Origin: an uncultured Actinomycetes bacterium
Lineage (GTDB): Bacteria > Actinomycetota > Actinomycetes > Nanopelagicales > Nanopelagicaceae
NCBI GenBank assembly: GCA_903832395.1
Contig: CAILBF010000205.1
Span: forward strand, 1 to 13,730
Reading direction: 5' to 3'
Length of the DNA stretch: 13,730 nucleotides
Made by a program: the position numbers and the translations under genes. This document shows positions 1-7,170 of the stretch, in pieces. Every line of letters begins with the position of its first letter. Within the stretch, counting starts at the first letter, position 1. The notes beneath the pieces were generated by a model. The model did no database searches. It was not told where the DNA came from and worked only from the letters and a program-made list of their open reading frames with translations.

Positions 1-591
1 ATCGCTATCGGCCTCTAATTCGCGAAGCGCGGCCGAGACCTCAGTTACTGCAGCGGCACCTTGGACTGTGACTTCGCGGATTTCAAAGACGACGCTTGGC
101 CAACGGCGCTTAGCATTTTCAACGACATCTTTTTCAGCATCGGTATTGCGACCGCAGATTAAACCAACTTTTTTAGGTAGTAGTGGTAGCGAAATCTTTC
201 TATCTGAATCAAATAGACCTTCGGCAGCTAATAGATTCTTCAAAGCTTCAAGTCGGGCAAGTAACTCTCCGACGCCGACCTGTCGAATTTCGCGTGCCGA
301 TAAAGTTAAAGAACCATTTTTCGTGTACCAGGTTGGCTTTGCATATAAAACAACGCGGGCATTTGGTGGCAGTGGTTGGGCCGCTGCAATAACTGATTTA
401 TGGCACATGACCGATAGGGACATATCTGCACTTGGATCGCGCAGACGAATAAATGCCATAACGCCACTGCGCTCATTGAGTTCGCTAATTTCACCTTCGA
501 CCCAGATTGGGCCCAAGCGATCGACGTACTCCTTGATAGCTTCGGTGACTACTTTGACCGATGCCGGCGCCTCGCTTGAACTTTCGAACAT
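1..591 (-). CDS. xseA: Exodeoxyribonuclease VII large subunit (5' part only)
   Basis: This is the first 197 codons of XseA, the catalytic subunit of exonuclease VII, which with XseB degrades single-stranded DNA into oligonucleotides during repair. The gene runs off the left edge, so the end of the catalytic domain and any following xseB are not visible. Residues about 10-105 form the OB-fold DNA-binding domain (GPIWVEGEISELNERSG, then VMAFIRLRD). The catalytic region begins at about 110 with GVGELLARLEALKNLLAAEG, followed by LPKKVGLICGRNTDAEKDV and then an NAKRRWP segment, all typical of the family. I chose the ATG at 589-591 because it places the OB fold at the usual distance and lies 6 nt after a good -10 box; there is no Shine-Dalgarno. 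It is divergent from ispH across 26 bp. Identification comes from recognised motifs and is very secure. Confidence 0.95.
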   Translation of the reverse strand, partial: MFESSSEAPASVKVVTEAIKEYVDRLGPIWVEGEISELNERSGVMAFIRLRDPSADMSLSVMCHKSVIAAAQPLPPNARVVLYAKPTWYTKNGSLTLSAREIRQVGVGELLARLEALKNLLAAEGLFDSDRKISLPLLPKKVGLICGRNTDAEKDVVENAKRRWPSVVFEIREVTVQGAAAVTEVSAALRELEADSD

Positions 592-597
592 GAGATG

Positions 598-603
598 AGC
601 CTA
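598..603 (-). promoter_or_regulatory. -10 box of a leaderless xseA promoter
   Basis: On the minus strand TAGGCT (TANNNT pattern) ends 6 nt before the xseA ATG at 591, so transcription would start at or within a base of the A of ATG. No ribosome-binding site exists in between. The box lies one base away from the oppositely oriented ispH -10 box. No clear -35 element is seen. The promoter role is inferred. Confidence 0.6.
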
Positions 604-604
604 A

Positions 605-610
605 TAGACT
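605..610 (+). promoter_or_regulatory. -10 box of a leaderless ispH promoter
   Basis: TAGACT ends 7 nt before the ispH ATG at 618, which fits a transcript starting at the start codon. A weak -35-like TTTCGA lies at 582-587 with a 17-nt spacer; the same hexamer lies 17 nt before a candidate tRNA promoter at 9467. The box sits in the centre of the inverted repeat CCTAA-TAGAC-TTAGG (600-614) shared with the xseA promoter. Inferred from pattern only. Confidence 0.6.
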
Positions 611-617
611 TAGGCCC

Positions 618-1571
618 ATGGCTAAGAGAGTTCTGCTTGCTGCGCCCCGCGGATATTGCGCAGGCGTTGACCGCGCCGTTGTTACCGTGGAAAAAGCTCT
701 TGAGCTCTACGGCGCTCCGGTCTATGTCCGCAAGCAGATTGTTCATAATGTTCACGTTGTCGCCAGCCTTGAAGCTAAGGGCGCGATCTTTGTCGATGAG
801 ACCGATGAAGTACCAGAAGGTAAGACCGTCGTTTTCTCAGCCCACGGTGTGGCCCCAAGTGTTCATGCCGAAGCGGCAACGAGAAATTTAAAAACAATTG
901 ATGCCACCTGTCCGCTGGTAACTAAAGTGCACCACGAAGTCCGTCGCTTTGCCGCCGAAGATGCTGAAATTCTTCTTATCGGACACCATGGCCATGAAGA
1001 AGTTGAAGGCACGGCAGGTGAGGCAGTAGGCCAAGTTCGCGTTATCGACGGTCTAGAAGGTGCGCGCACAGTCGTGCCTACTCCCGGGAAAAAATTAGTC
1101 TGGTTATCGCAGACGACATTGAGTGTTGATGAAACGCTATCGGCAGTTGCAATTCTAAAAGAGCGTTTTCCTGACATTCAAGATCCGCCAAGTGATGACA
1201 TTTGCTATGCAACGCAAAATCGCCAAGAGGCAATCAAAGCGATTTCGGCTAAGGCGGATTTAGTTATCGTCGTTGGTTCGCAGAACTCATCTAACTCAGT
1301 GCGCTTGGCTGAAGTTGCCCTTGAGTACGGTGCAAAAGTTTCTCACTTAATCGACTATGCCGAAGAGATACAAGATCACTGGTTAGCTGGTGTTGAAACG
1401 ATTGGCTTAACAAGTGGTGCATCAGTTCCTGAGATTCTAGTAACCGATGTATTGACGTGGTTAGCCGAGCGCGGTTTTGCCGATGTTGAAACCGTTACTG
1501 CGATGCAAGAGTCCCTGCTGTTTTCACTTCCCGCCGAACTACGTAAAGATTTAAAGACCGCGGGACTTTGA
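618..1571 (+). CDS. ispH: 4-hydroxy-3-methylbut-2-enyl diphosphate reductase (IspH/LytB)
   Basis: IspH is the cytosolic [4Fe-4S] enzyme that makes IPP and DMAPP from HMBPP in the last step of the MEP isoprenoid pathway. At 317 aa it has normal length. The three cluster cysteines are visible: C14 in APRGYCAGV, C98 in DATCPLVTKVH and C196 in DDICYATQNRQ. The substrate-binding histidines appear at H44 (IVHNVHVV), H76 (FSAHGV) and H124 (IGHHGHEEVEG), with the proton-relay glutamate in HEEVEGT near residue 128 and the SSNS phosphate-binding motif in GSQNSSNSVRL. The ATG at 618 gives the standard MAKRVLLAAPRGYC start and follows a -10 box directly, so the mRNA is probably leaderless. The 3' end overlaps the converging membrane-protein gene by 21 bp. 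The xseA/ispH/ychF neighbourhood is the actinobacterial arrangement. Very secure. Confidence 0.97.
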   Translation: MAKRVLLAAPRGYCAGVDRAVVTVEKALELYGAPVYVRKQIVHNVHVVASLEAKGAIFVDETDEVPEGKTVVFSAHGVAPSVHAEAATRNLKTIDATCPLVTKVHHEVRRFAAEDAEILLIGHHGHEEVEGTAGEAVGQVRVIDGLEGARTVVPTPGKKLVWLSQTTLSVDETLSAVAILKERFPDIQDPPSDDICYATQNRQEAIKAISAKADLVIVVGSQNSSNSVRLAEVALEYGAKVSHLIDYAEEIQDHWLAGVETIGLTSGASVPEILVTDVLTWLAERGFADVETVTAMQESLLFSLPAELRKDLKTAGL

Positions 1572-1961
1572 GGGTCTCTTTTTTGCTTTAGCGTTTAGAA
1601 AGACAAACCAGCCATAGAGTGCGCCGATAATTAAAAAGGGCGCCTCGCTAGCTAGCGATGAGATGAAATCAATGCCGACGCGTGAGGGCTTAAAGCCATC
1701 AAGTAGAAGAGTCCAGGCCAGCGCACTAGCGGCAAAGGCCAATGGGGGAGTTACGACCGCAACATAGGTTGTTCCAGGGCGACCAAAGCGAATACCACCA
1801 AAAAAGCAGACGAGAATAATTACGCCGGTGATGATTCCGACCCCACTGCGCAGCCAGATCTCAATGAAGGCAAAGAAACCGATAAAGAACGTCTGCAAGA
1901 CAACAATCCCTTGCTTCTTTAATCCGGGTCCTTGAATCGCTATTTTATTAATTGTGCTCAT
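1551..1961 (-). CDS. DUF6542-like four-helix membrane protein
   Basis: This 136-aa protein has four likely membrane segments, at about residues 18-36, 38-58, 65-88 and 106-125, and a basic C-terminal tail rich in lysine and arginine (KAKKRPSKSR). No catalytic motif is visible and the function is unknown. Size, topology and position between ispH and ychF resemble the DUF6542 family proteins of Actinobacteria (Rv1111c lies between lytB2 and ychF in Mycobacterium tuberculosis); the family call rests on this and on general resemblance, not on a search. Its ATG directly follows the rmuC TAG stop with no gap, and GAGG near the end of rmuC can serve as its ribosome-binding site, so it is probably translated with rmuC. 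Its last 21 bp overlap the ispH 3' end in the opposite direction. Confidence 0.75.
   Translation of the reverse strand: MSTINKIAIQGPGLKKQGIVVLQTFFIGFFAFIEIWLRSGVGIITGVIILVCFFGGIRFGRPGTTYVAVVTPPLAFAASALAWTLLLDGFKPSRVGIDFISSLASEAPFLIIGALYGWFVFLNAKAKKRPSKSRGL
1555..1584 (+). terminator. Candidate intrinsic terminator of ispH
   Basis: AGACC (1555-1559) can pair with GGTCT (1573-1577) around a 13-nt loop, followed by C and a run of six T residues (1579-1584). The stem starts inside the last ispH codons, and the T-run coincides with lysine codons of the opposing membrane-protein gene. The stem is only 5 bp, so termination strength is uncertain. Confidence 0.45.
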
Positions 1962-3116
1962 CTACTTTTCCTCATCACTCACTTCTTCAGCATCGATGAA
2001 ATCATCATCTCCGCCTAACTCGTCGTTCTTTAATTCGCGCACCGATGCCGGTGCCTCTGGATATTCAATGGCTAGTTTATCTTTATCTCCGCTTACGCCC
2101 AAGTTATGAATTCGACGGGCCGGACTTAGAACGGTTTTTTCTGCAGTGGGCACTAGATCCTCATAGGCCTTAGCCGTTGATGTAATCGCTTTGCCCACGG
2201 CAACAATCTTGGTGTGCAGGAGCGTTATGTTTTTCAAGAAAGTACTGGCAACCTTTTGAATCTCGTCGGCATTTTCGGCAAGTTTATTTCGAGTAAAGAT
2301 ATAGCCGATGGTGCGAAGTAGGGCCATCATCGACGTTGGAGTTGCAACGGTAACACCTACTTTAAAAGCCTTCTCCAAGAAATTAGGATCGATGCGTAGC
2401 GCCTCAGATAACAACGTCTCAAATGGAACAAAGAGCACAACAAAATCGGGGGAGCCCGCCGATTTGTGATACCCGCGCTTAGCAAGTGCATCAACGTGCT
2501 TGAGTAAATCTTTAGTGTGCTGTTGCAATAGTTCATCGCGATCGCCCTGACTTGCAGGATCAAAGGCTTCGATAAAGCGATCAAATGGAAACTTGGAGTC
2601 GATAAAAATAGAACTTCCACCCGGCATCTTCACGGTGATATCTGGAATACCGGATGAATCGGCATCGGTTGTTGATCGCTGCCGGTTGTACTCATGGCCT
2701 TCGCGCAAGCCAGCACTTTGTAATAAGAGTTCGAGCTGGGCCTCGCCAAACTTTCCGCGCGCTTGATTATTTGTTAATGCGCCAGCGATCTTCTTAGTCT
2801 CGTCAAAGATGGACTCTGAGGCTCGTCGCATTTCGTTAATAGTTGTTTCAAGTTTTGCTTCAGCCTCAGTGCGGATTCGATTGGCCTCATGCGATTGAGT
2901 TGAGAGTTTTTGCACCGACTCTTTCACGGCATTGAGTTCGGCATTTAATTTAATGGCCGACTCAGTCTTGCCGCGCTCGGCCGCTAACTGGCTTTTATAA
3001 TCATCGAGCAGTGCGCGATCGGCCACTGCATCACCGGATTTATTGGCACGCAAGAGGTATCCAATCGCGCCTCCTGCGAGAAGGCCGATGATAAGAGTCA
3101 CTACGTATGTGGGCAT
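1962..3116 (-). CDS. rmuC: DNA recombination protein RmuC
   Basis: RmuC is a membrane-anchored protein with a nuclease-fold domain that limits DNA rearrangements such as inversions at short inverted repeats; its exact reaction is not well defined. The 384-aa product has an N-terminal membrane helix (about residues 3-22), a long alpha-helical, coiled-coil-prone stretch (about 40-110), and the RmuC core from about 115 to 315. Recognisable core motifs are ALTNNQARGKFGEAQLELLL, the IPDITVKMPGG and IFIDSKFPFDRF strands of the nuclease-like core, and FVVLFVPFETLLSEAL. The C-terminal tail is acidic (GGDDDFIDAEEVSDEEK). The ATG at 3116 gives the membrane anchor; no Shine-Dalgarno precedes it. CACGAT ends 6 nt upstream and could be a weak -10. 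The downstream membrane gene abuts its stop. Divergent from ychF. Confidence 0.92.
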   Translation of the reverse strand: MPTYVVTLIIGLLAGGAIGYLLRANKSGDAVADRALLDDYKSQLAAERGKTESAIKLNAELNAVKESVQKLSTQSHEANRIRTEAEAKLETTINEMRRASESIFDETKKIAGALTNNQARGKFGEAQLELLLQSAGLREGHEYNRQRSTTDADSSGIPDITVKMPGGSSIFIDSKFPFDRFIEAFDPASQGDRDELLQQHTKDLLKHVDALAKRGYHKSAGSPDFVVLFVPFETLLSEALRIDPNFLEKAFKVGVTVATPTSMMALLRTIGYIFTRNKLAENADEIQKVASTFLKNITLLHTKIVAVGKAITSTAKAYEDLVPTAEKTVLSPARRIHNLGVSGDKDKLAIEYPEAPASVRELKNDELGGDDDFIDAEEVSDEEK

Positions 3117-3152
3117 GGGGCTATCGTGGCAGTGACTACTGACAATCCCGCG

Positions 3153-3158
3153 TAGGCT
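3153..3158 (+). promoter_or_regulatory. -10 box of ychF promoter, leaderless or nearly so
   Basis: TAGGCT ends 9 nt before the ychF ATG at 3168, and no Shine-Dalgarno lies between. The hexamer is identical to the one before xseA. The slightly longer gap leaves room for a 0-3 nt leader. It lies in the 51-bp spacer shared with divergent rmuC. Inferred. Confidence 0.5.
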
Positions 3159-3167
3159 CTACCCCTT

Positions 3168-4241
3168 ATGAGTCTCTCAATCGGAATTGTCGGCATGCCA
3201 AATGTGGGGAAATCCACCCTGTTTAACGCCCTGACTAAAAACAACGTCCTTGCCGCTAACTACCCATTCGCCACCATTGAACCCAATGTCGGCGTTGTGG
3301 GAGTGCCGGATACGCGCTTAGCCGCCCTTGCCGAAATCGTTGGCTCGCAAACCCTCTTGCCAGCCGTTGTCTCCTTCGTCGATATCGCCGGAATTGTTAA
3401 GGGCGCATCAGAGGGTGCGGGCCTTGGAAATAAGTTCTTGGCCAATATCCGCGAGACCGATGCGATCTGCCAAGTAATCCGCGTCTTTAACGATGGCGAT
3501 GTTATTCACGTCGAAGGTCGCGTAGATCCAGCCAGTGACATGGAGATTATTAATACTGAGTTAGCGCTCGCCGATTTACAGACGATTGAAAAAGCTTTAC
3601 CTAGGTTAGAGAAAGAGGCGCGCGTTAATAAAGAGCGCCAACATATTGTCGATGCCGTTAAAGAGGCTGAGGCCGTTCTTAACTCAGGCAATCCACTTTC
3701 GAGTAGCAAAGTCGATCTCTCACTCATAGGTGAGCTGCACTTGTTAACGGCTAAACCATTTCTCTATGTTTTCAATGTTGATGCTGCCGAATTAAATGAT
3801 GCCGAACTTCGCACCAAGTTGGCAGCTCTCGTTGCTCCAGCAGAGGCGATCTTCCTTGATGCTAAGACTGAGGCCGAGCTAGCCGAACTCAGCGATGAAG
3901 ATGCCCTCGAGCTTTTGCAATCAATTGGATTGGAAGAGCCTGGGCTTGCAACGCTTGCCCATGTTGGTTTTCGTACGTTAGGCCTGCAAACCTACTTAAC
4001 TGCCGGTCCTAAAGAGGTTCGCGCGTGGACAATTCATAAAGGCGATACCGCGCCAATGGCCGCTGGTGTAATCCATACCGATTTCCAAAAAGGTTTTATT
4101 AAAGCTGAAATCGTTTCCTTTGATGATTTAATTGCTGCAGGCTCGATGGCCGAAGCTAAAGCCAAAGGCAAAGTGCGCATGGAAGGTAAGGACTATGTCA
4201 TGCACGATGGTGACGTCGTTGAATTTAGGTTCAACGTTTAA
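3168..4241 (+). CDS. ychF: Redox-regulated ATPase YchF (Obg-family translation factor)
   Basis: YchF/OLA1 is a P-loop NTPase of the Obg group that prefers ATP, binds ribosomes and affects the oxidative-stress response. The product is 357 aa, close to the family norm. Visible motifs: Walker A (G1) in GMPNVGKST at residues 9-17; the G2 region around NYPFATIEPNVGVV; G3 in VDIAGIVKGASEGAGLGNKF from residue 71; a helical coiled-coil insert at about 125-175; G4-equivalent NVDA at 203-206; and a C-terminal TGS domain at about 274-357 (LQTYLTAGPKEVRAWTI, then DGDVVEFRFNV). The family's G4 motif is usually NxxE, giving ATP preference, so alanine at 206 is slightly unusual. The start follows a -10 box closely. 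It converges on the aminotransferase gene with only one base between the stops. Secure call. Confidence 0.96.
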   Translation: MSLSIGIVGMPNVGKSTLFNALTKNNVLAANYPFATIEPNVGVVGVPDTRLAALAEIVGSQTLLPAVVSFVDIAGIVKGASEGAGLGNKFLANIRETDAICQVIRVFNDGDVIHVEGRVDPASDMEIINTELALADLQTIEKALPRLEKEARVNKERQHIVDAVKEAEAVLNSGNPLSSSKVDLSLIGELHLLTAKPFLYVFNVDAAELNDAELRTKLAALVAPAEAIFLDAKTEAELAELSDEDALELLQSIGLEEPGLATLAHVGFRTLGLQTYLTAGPKEVRAWTIHKGDTAPMAAGVIHTDFQKGFIKAEIVSFDDLIAAGSMAEAKAKGKVRMEGKDYVMHDGDVVEFRFNV

Positions 4242-4244
4242 TTT
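4217..4244 (+). terminator. Candidate terminator hairpin at the ychF 3' end
   Basis: CGTTGAA (4217-4223) and TTCAACG (4230-4236) form a perfect 7-bp stem with a 6-nt loop, followed by TTTAATTT (4237-4244). The stem lies within the last ychF codons. The downstream tract is broken by AA, so this is a moderate terminator at best. There is no T-run on the minus-strand side to serve the opposing aminotransferase gene. Confidence 0.45.
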
Positions 4245-5595
4245 AAGCGCCGGTGTAGTACTTTCCGATTTCGCTTAGCGCTTTATCTAACATCTCAAGT
4301 CCGAGTTTTGCATCTTCGACTGAGATATTGCATGGTGGGCACAAGTGAATGCGGTTGAAGTTATTAAATGGCATGAGGCCATTCTTCTTACAGGCCGCTA
4401 CTAATTCATTCATAGCAGGACTCGATGCGCCATACGGAGCAAGCGGTTCATGAGTCGCGCGATCGCTAACTAAATCAACGCCCCAGAAAACACCAGCGCC
4501 ACGAATATCTCCCATGACTTTGTGCTTGTTAGCTAACTCAATTAAGCCTGGTCCCAAGATCATCTCACCAATCATGGTTGCGTTCTCAAGCATTTTTTCT
4601 TCCTTCATAACATCAATAGTTGCAACTGCGGTAGCGCAAGCCATTGGATGGCCCATATACGTAAGTCCTCCAGCAAATACTTTCTCATCAAAAGTCTTTG
4701 AAACGGTTTCGCTGATTACAACGCCACCGAGCTGGATATAGCCGGATGTAACACCTTTAGCAAAAGTAATTAGATCTGGAACCGCTGCGCCGTGTTGGTA
4801 AGCAAACCATTTACCTGTGCGACCAAAGCCCGACATAACTTCATCTGCTATCCACAAAATCTTGTACTTATCGCAGAGTGCGCGAATTCCTTCGAGGTAG
4901 CCCTTAGGTGGCATTAAAACGCCAGCAGTTCCAGGAACCGATTCAATTAAAACTGCGGCAATCGTGTTTGGACCTTCAAAGATAATTGTTTGCTCAAGAT
5001 GCTCTAATGCGCGCTTGCACTCTTCGGCCTCATCTTTGGCCCAGAATGCGGTGCGATATAGATACGGTCCCCAGAAATGTACGTGACCAAAAGCAAACTC
5101 ATTAGGGAATCTACGGGGATCACCGGTTGCATTAATCGCTGCCCCGGTGTTGCCGTGGTACGAGCGATATGTCGAAAGCACTTTGTGTTTGTGAGTGTGC
5201 ATGCGGGCCATGCGGATTGCATTTTCAATCGCGTCGGCGCCGCCGTTTGTAAAGAAAACTTTTGCGAAGTGGTCACCAGCAACTTCGACAATGCGTTGGG
5301 CCGCTTCATTACGCGCCTCATTGGCATGTTGCGGGGCGATAGTTGTTAAAACTTCGGCTTGAGCTTGAATTGCTTTAATTACTTTTGGGTGTTGGTGGCC
5401 GATATTTGTAAAAACTAACTGCGATGAGAAATCTAAGTAGGTCTTGCCCTCATGATCCCAAAATCTAGATCCGGAACCACTAGCAACAGGCATAGGCGAA
5501 ATTGCGCCTTGCGCAGACCATGAGTGAAAGACATATTTATGGTCGGCAGCTGAAACTGCGGCCTGCTTGGCTGGATCACTAATTGGTGTGCTCAT
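4243..5595 (-). CDS. Class III omega-aminotransferase (PLP-dependent)
   Basis: A 450-aa fold-type I, class III aminotransferase, in the group annotated as beta-alanine/taurine:pyruvate or 'aspartate aminotransferase family' enzymes. It would move the terminal amino group of an omega-amino acid to pyruvate or 2-oxoglutarate, giving a semialdehyde. Visible features: TNGGADAIENAIRMAR (from 116) for cofactor phosphate binding, TYRSYHGNT (142-150), the pyridine-nitrogen aspartate D251 in IADEVMSGFGRTGKW, and the Schiff-base lysine K280 in LITFAKGVTSGY. The C-terminal HLCPPCNISVEDAK is also family-like. The ATG at 5595 has a modest AAAGG (5604-5608) 8 nt upstream. The divergent partner is an mmsA-type dehydrogenase, which suggests beta-alanine or a similar substrate; valine-derived 3-aminoisobutyrate is also possible. 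The family is secure, the substrate is inferred. Confidence 0.9.
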   Translation of the reverse strand: MSTPISDPAKQAAVSAADHKYVFHSWSAQGAISPMPVASGSGSRFWDHEGKTYLDFSSQLVFTNIGHQHPKVIKAIQAQAEVLTTIAPQHANEARNEAAQRIVEVAGDHFAKVFFTNGGADAIENAIRMARMHTHKHKVLSTYRSYHGNTGAAINATGDPRRFPNEFAFGHVHFWGPYLYRTAFWAKDEAEECKRALEHLEQTIIFEGPNTIAAVLIESVPGTAGVLMPPKGYLEGIRALCDKYKILWIADEVMSGFGRTGKWFAYQHGAAVPDLITFAKGVTSGYIQLGGVVISETVSKTFDEKVFAGGLTYMGHPMACATAVATIDVMKEEKMLENATMIGEMILGPGLIELANKHKVMGDIRGAGVFWGVDLVSDRATHEPLAPYGASSPAMNELVAACKKNGLMPFNNFNRIHLCPPCNISVEDAKLGLEMLDKALSEIGKYYTGA

Positions 5596-5627
5596 GGAAA
5601 TCGCCTTTGCCTCTAAATAACTACTAA

Positions 5628-5633
5628 AGTGTA
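5628..5633 (-). promoter_or_regulatory. Candidate -10 box of the aminotransferase promoter
   Basis: TACACT on the minus strand fits the TANNNT pattern and would give a leader of about 25 nt holding the AAAGG ribosome-binding site. The mmsA -10 lies 27 bp away on the other strand, so the two promoters share a 76-bp spacer. No convincing -35 is seen. Inferred. Confidence 0.4.
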
Positions 5634-5659
5634 ATTAACGCCATTCTAATGCTCTGAAG

Positions 5660-5665
5660 TAGATT
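5660..5665 (+). promoter_or_regulatory. -10 box of a leaderless mmsA promoter
   Basis: TAGATT ends exactly 6 nt before the mmsA ATG at 5672, with no Shine-Dalgarno between, the same layout as xseA, the quinone oxidoreductase gene and murB. Inferred from pattern. Confidence 0.6.
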
Positions 5666-5671
5666 AAACCT

Positions 5672-7156
5672 ATGACTCAGATTACCCATTGGATTAACGG
5701 CGCCCTAGATACAACTAAACCAGAACGCAGCGGTGATATTTTCAACCCTGCCACAGGCGCGGTGACCAAAACCGTTGCTTTTGGAAATGCGGCAACCGTT
5801 GATCGAGCCGTTGATGCCGCCAGCCTTGCATATTCCACATGGCGACATAGTTCATTAACTAAGCGCACCCAAGTTCTCTTTGCTTTCCGCGAACTAGTCC
5901 AACAAAATAAAGAAAAGATTGCCGCACTCATTACCGATGAGCACGGAAAAGTTTTGAGCGATGCTGCGGGTGAAGTCACACGTGGTCTTGAGGTCGTTGA
6001 ATTCGCCTGCGGAATTCCACATCTATTAAAAGGTGGTTTCTCTGAAGAGGTTTCAACTGGCGTCGATGTTTATTCAATCCGCCAAGCTTTGGGTCCAGTT
6101 GCGATTATCTCTCCCTTTAACTTTCCAGCGATGGTTCCAATGTGGTTTTTCCCCGTTGCAATCGCTTGCGGAAACTCCGTGATTATTAAGCCATCTGAAA
6201 AAGATCCAAGTGCGACGATGTTGATGGCCGAGTTGTGGAAACAGGCCGGCCTTCCCGATGGCGTCTTTAACGTTATTCACGGGGATAAAGAAGTTGTCGA
6301 TGCGTTACTAACGCATAAGGGAATTAAATCTATTTCATTTGTTGGCTCCACCCCCATTGCACGCTACGTCTACGAGACTGGAACTAAAGCTGGCAAGCGC
6401 GTACAAGCTTTAGGCGGAGCTAAGAATCACATGGTGGTTTTGCCCGATGCGGATTTAGAACTGGCAGCAGATGCGGCAATTAACGCTGGCTTTGGTTCTG
6501 CTGGAGAGCGCTGCATGGCCATCTCTGCAATCGTTGCCGTTGAACCAATTGCAAATGCACTCGTTGCACGCATTAAATCGCGCATGGCAAATATCAAAAC
6601 TGGCGATGGCACCCAAGGCTCTGACATGGGCCCACTTGTTACTGCAGTTCACCGCGACAAAGTTGCCTCATACATTGAAGCTGGCGCAAAGGCCGGTGCA
6701 ACCCTTGTCGTTGATGGTCGCGCACTAGAAGTTGCTGGAGATGGTTTCTGGCTTGGACCAACCCTCTTCGATAATGTCACACCAGATATGTCTATATATA
6801 AGGAAGAGATTTTCGGACCCGTCCTAAGCGTCCTTCGCGTTAAGAGTTACGACGAAGCCCTAGCCCTTGTTAATAGCCATGAATATGGAAATGGCACTGC
6901 AATCTTTACTAATGATGGAGGCGCAGCTCGCCGTTATCAAAATGAAGTTGAAGTTGGCATGGTTGGCATAAACGTTCCAATCCCAGTACCAATGGCTTAC
7001 TACTCATTTGGCGGATGGAAGAACTCTTTGTTCGGTGACTCGCATGCACACGGCGCAGAAGGCGTTCACTTCTTTACTCGCGGCAAAGTTGTTACTAGTC
7101 GTTGGTTAGATCCAAGTCACGGCGGAATTAACTTAGGTTTTCCTCAAAACGATTAA
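5672..7156 (+). CDS. mmsA: CoA-acylating (methyl)malonate-semialdehyde dehydrogenase
   Basis: A 494-aa aldehyde dehydrogenase of the MMSDH branch, which oxidises malonate or methylmalonate semialdehyde with NAD+ and CoA, releasing CO2 and giving acetyl-CoA or propionyl-CoA. Visible motifs: ISPFNFPAMVPMWF with the oxyanion asparagine N150, the KPSEKDPSA cofactor segment (from 173), FVGSTPIARYVY, and the catalytic cysteine C281 in GFGSAGERCMAIS. The position of the general-base glutamate of ordinary ALDHs reads LGGAKNH (248-253), the hallmark of CoA-acylating MMSDH. PLVTAVHRDKV and EEIFGPVLSVLRV are also typical. It is divergent from the omega-aminotransferase, which would supply the semialdehyde. 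Roles in valine, thymine or inositol breakdown remain possible. Its stop overlaps that of the converging MOSC gene. Enzyme family secure; pathway inferred. Confidence 0.95.
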   Translation: MTQITHWINGALDTTKPERSGDIFNPATGAVTKTVAFGNAATVDRAVDAASLAYSTWRHSSLTKRTQVLFAFRELVQQNKEKIAALITDEHGKVLSDAAGEVTRGLEVVEFACGIPHLLKGGFSEEVSTGVDVYSIRQALGPVAIISPFNFPAMVPMWFFPVAIACGNSVIIKPSEKDPSATMLMAELWKQAGLPDGVFNVIHGDKEVVDALLTHKGIKSISFVGSTPIARYVYETGTKAGKRVQALGGAKNHMVVLPDADLELAADAAINAGFGSAGERCMAISAIVAVEPIANALVARIKSRMANIKTGDGTQGSDMGPLVTAVHRDKVASYIEAGAKAGATLVVDGRALEVAGDGFWLGPTLFDNVTPDMSIYKEEIFGPVLSVLRVKSYDEALALVNSHEYGNGTAIFTNDGGAARRYQNEVEVGMVGINVPIPVPMAYYSFGGWKNSLFGDSHAHGAEGVHFFTRGKVVTSRWLDPSHGGINLGFPQND

Positions 7157-7170
7157 GTAGAAAGCTTAAT
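7152..7170. terminator. Weak AT-rich hairpin at the mmsA/MOSC junction
   Basis: ATTAAG (7152-7157) can pair with CTTAAT (7165-7170) around a 7-nt loop, spanning the two overlapping stop codons. Plus-strand flanking sequence is TAATTAATTC and minus-strand flanking sequence has a short CGTTTTG, so it could act weakly in both directions. The AT-rich 6-bp stem makes this tentative. Confidence 0.25.

Noticed and set aside
68..598. Long plus-strand open frame opposite xseA
   Set aside because: It is the antisense shadow of the clear xseA frame; its translation is low-complexity serine/arginine-rich and has no recognisable motif.
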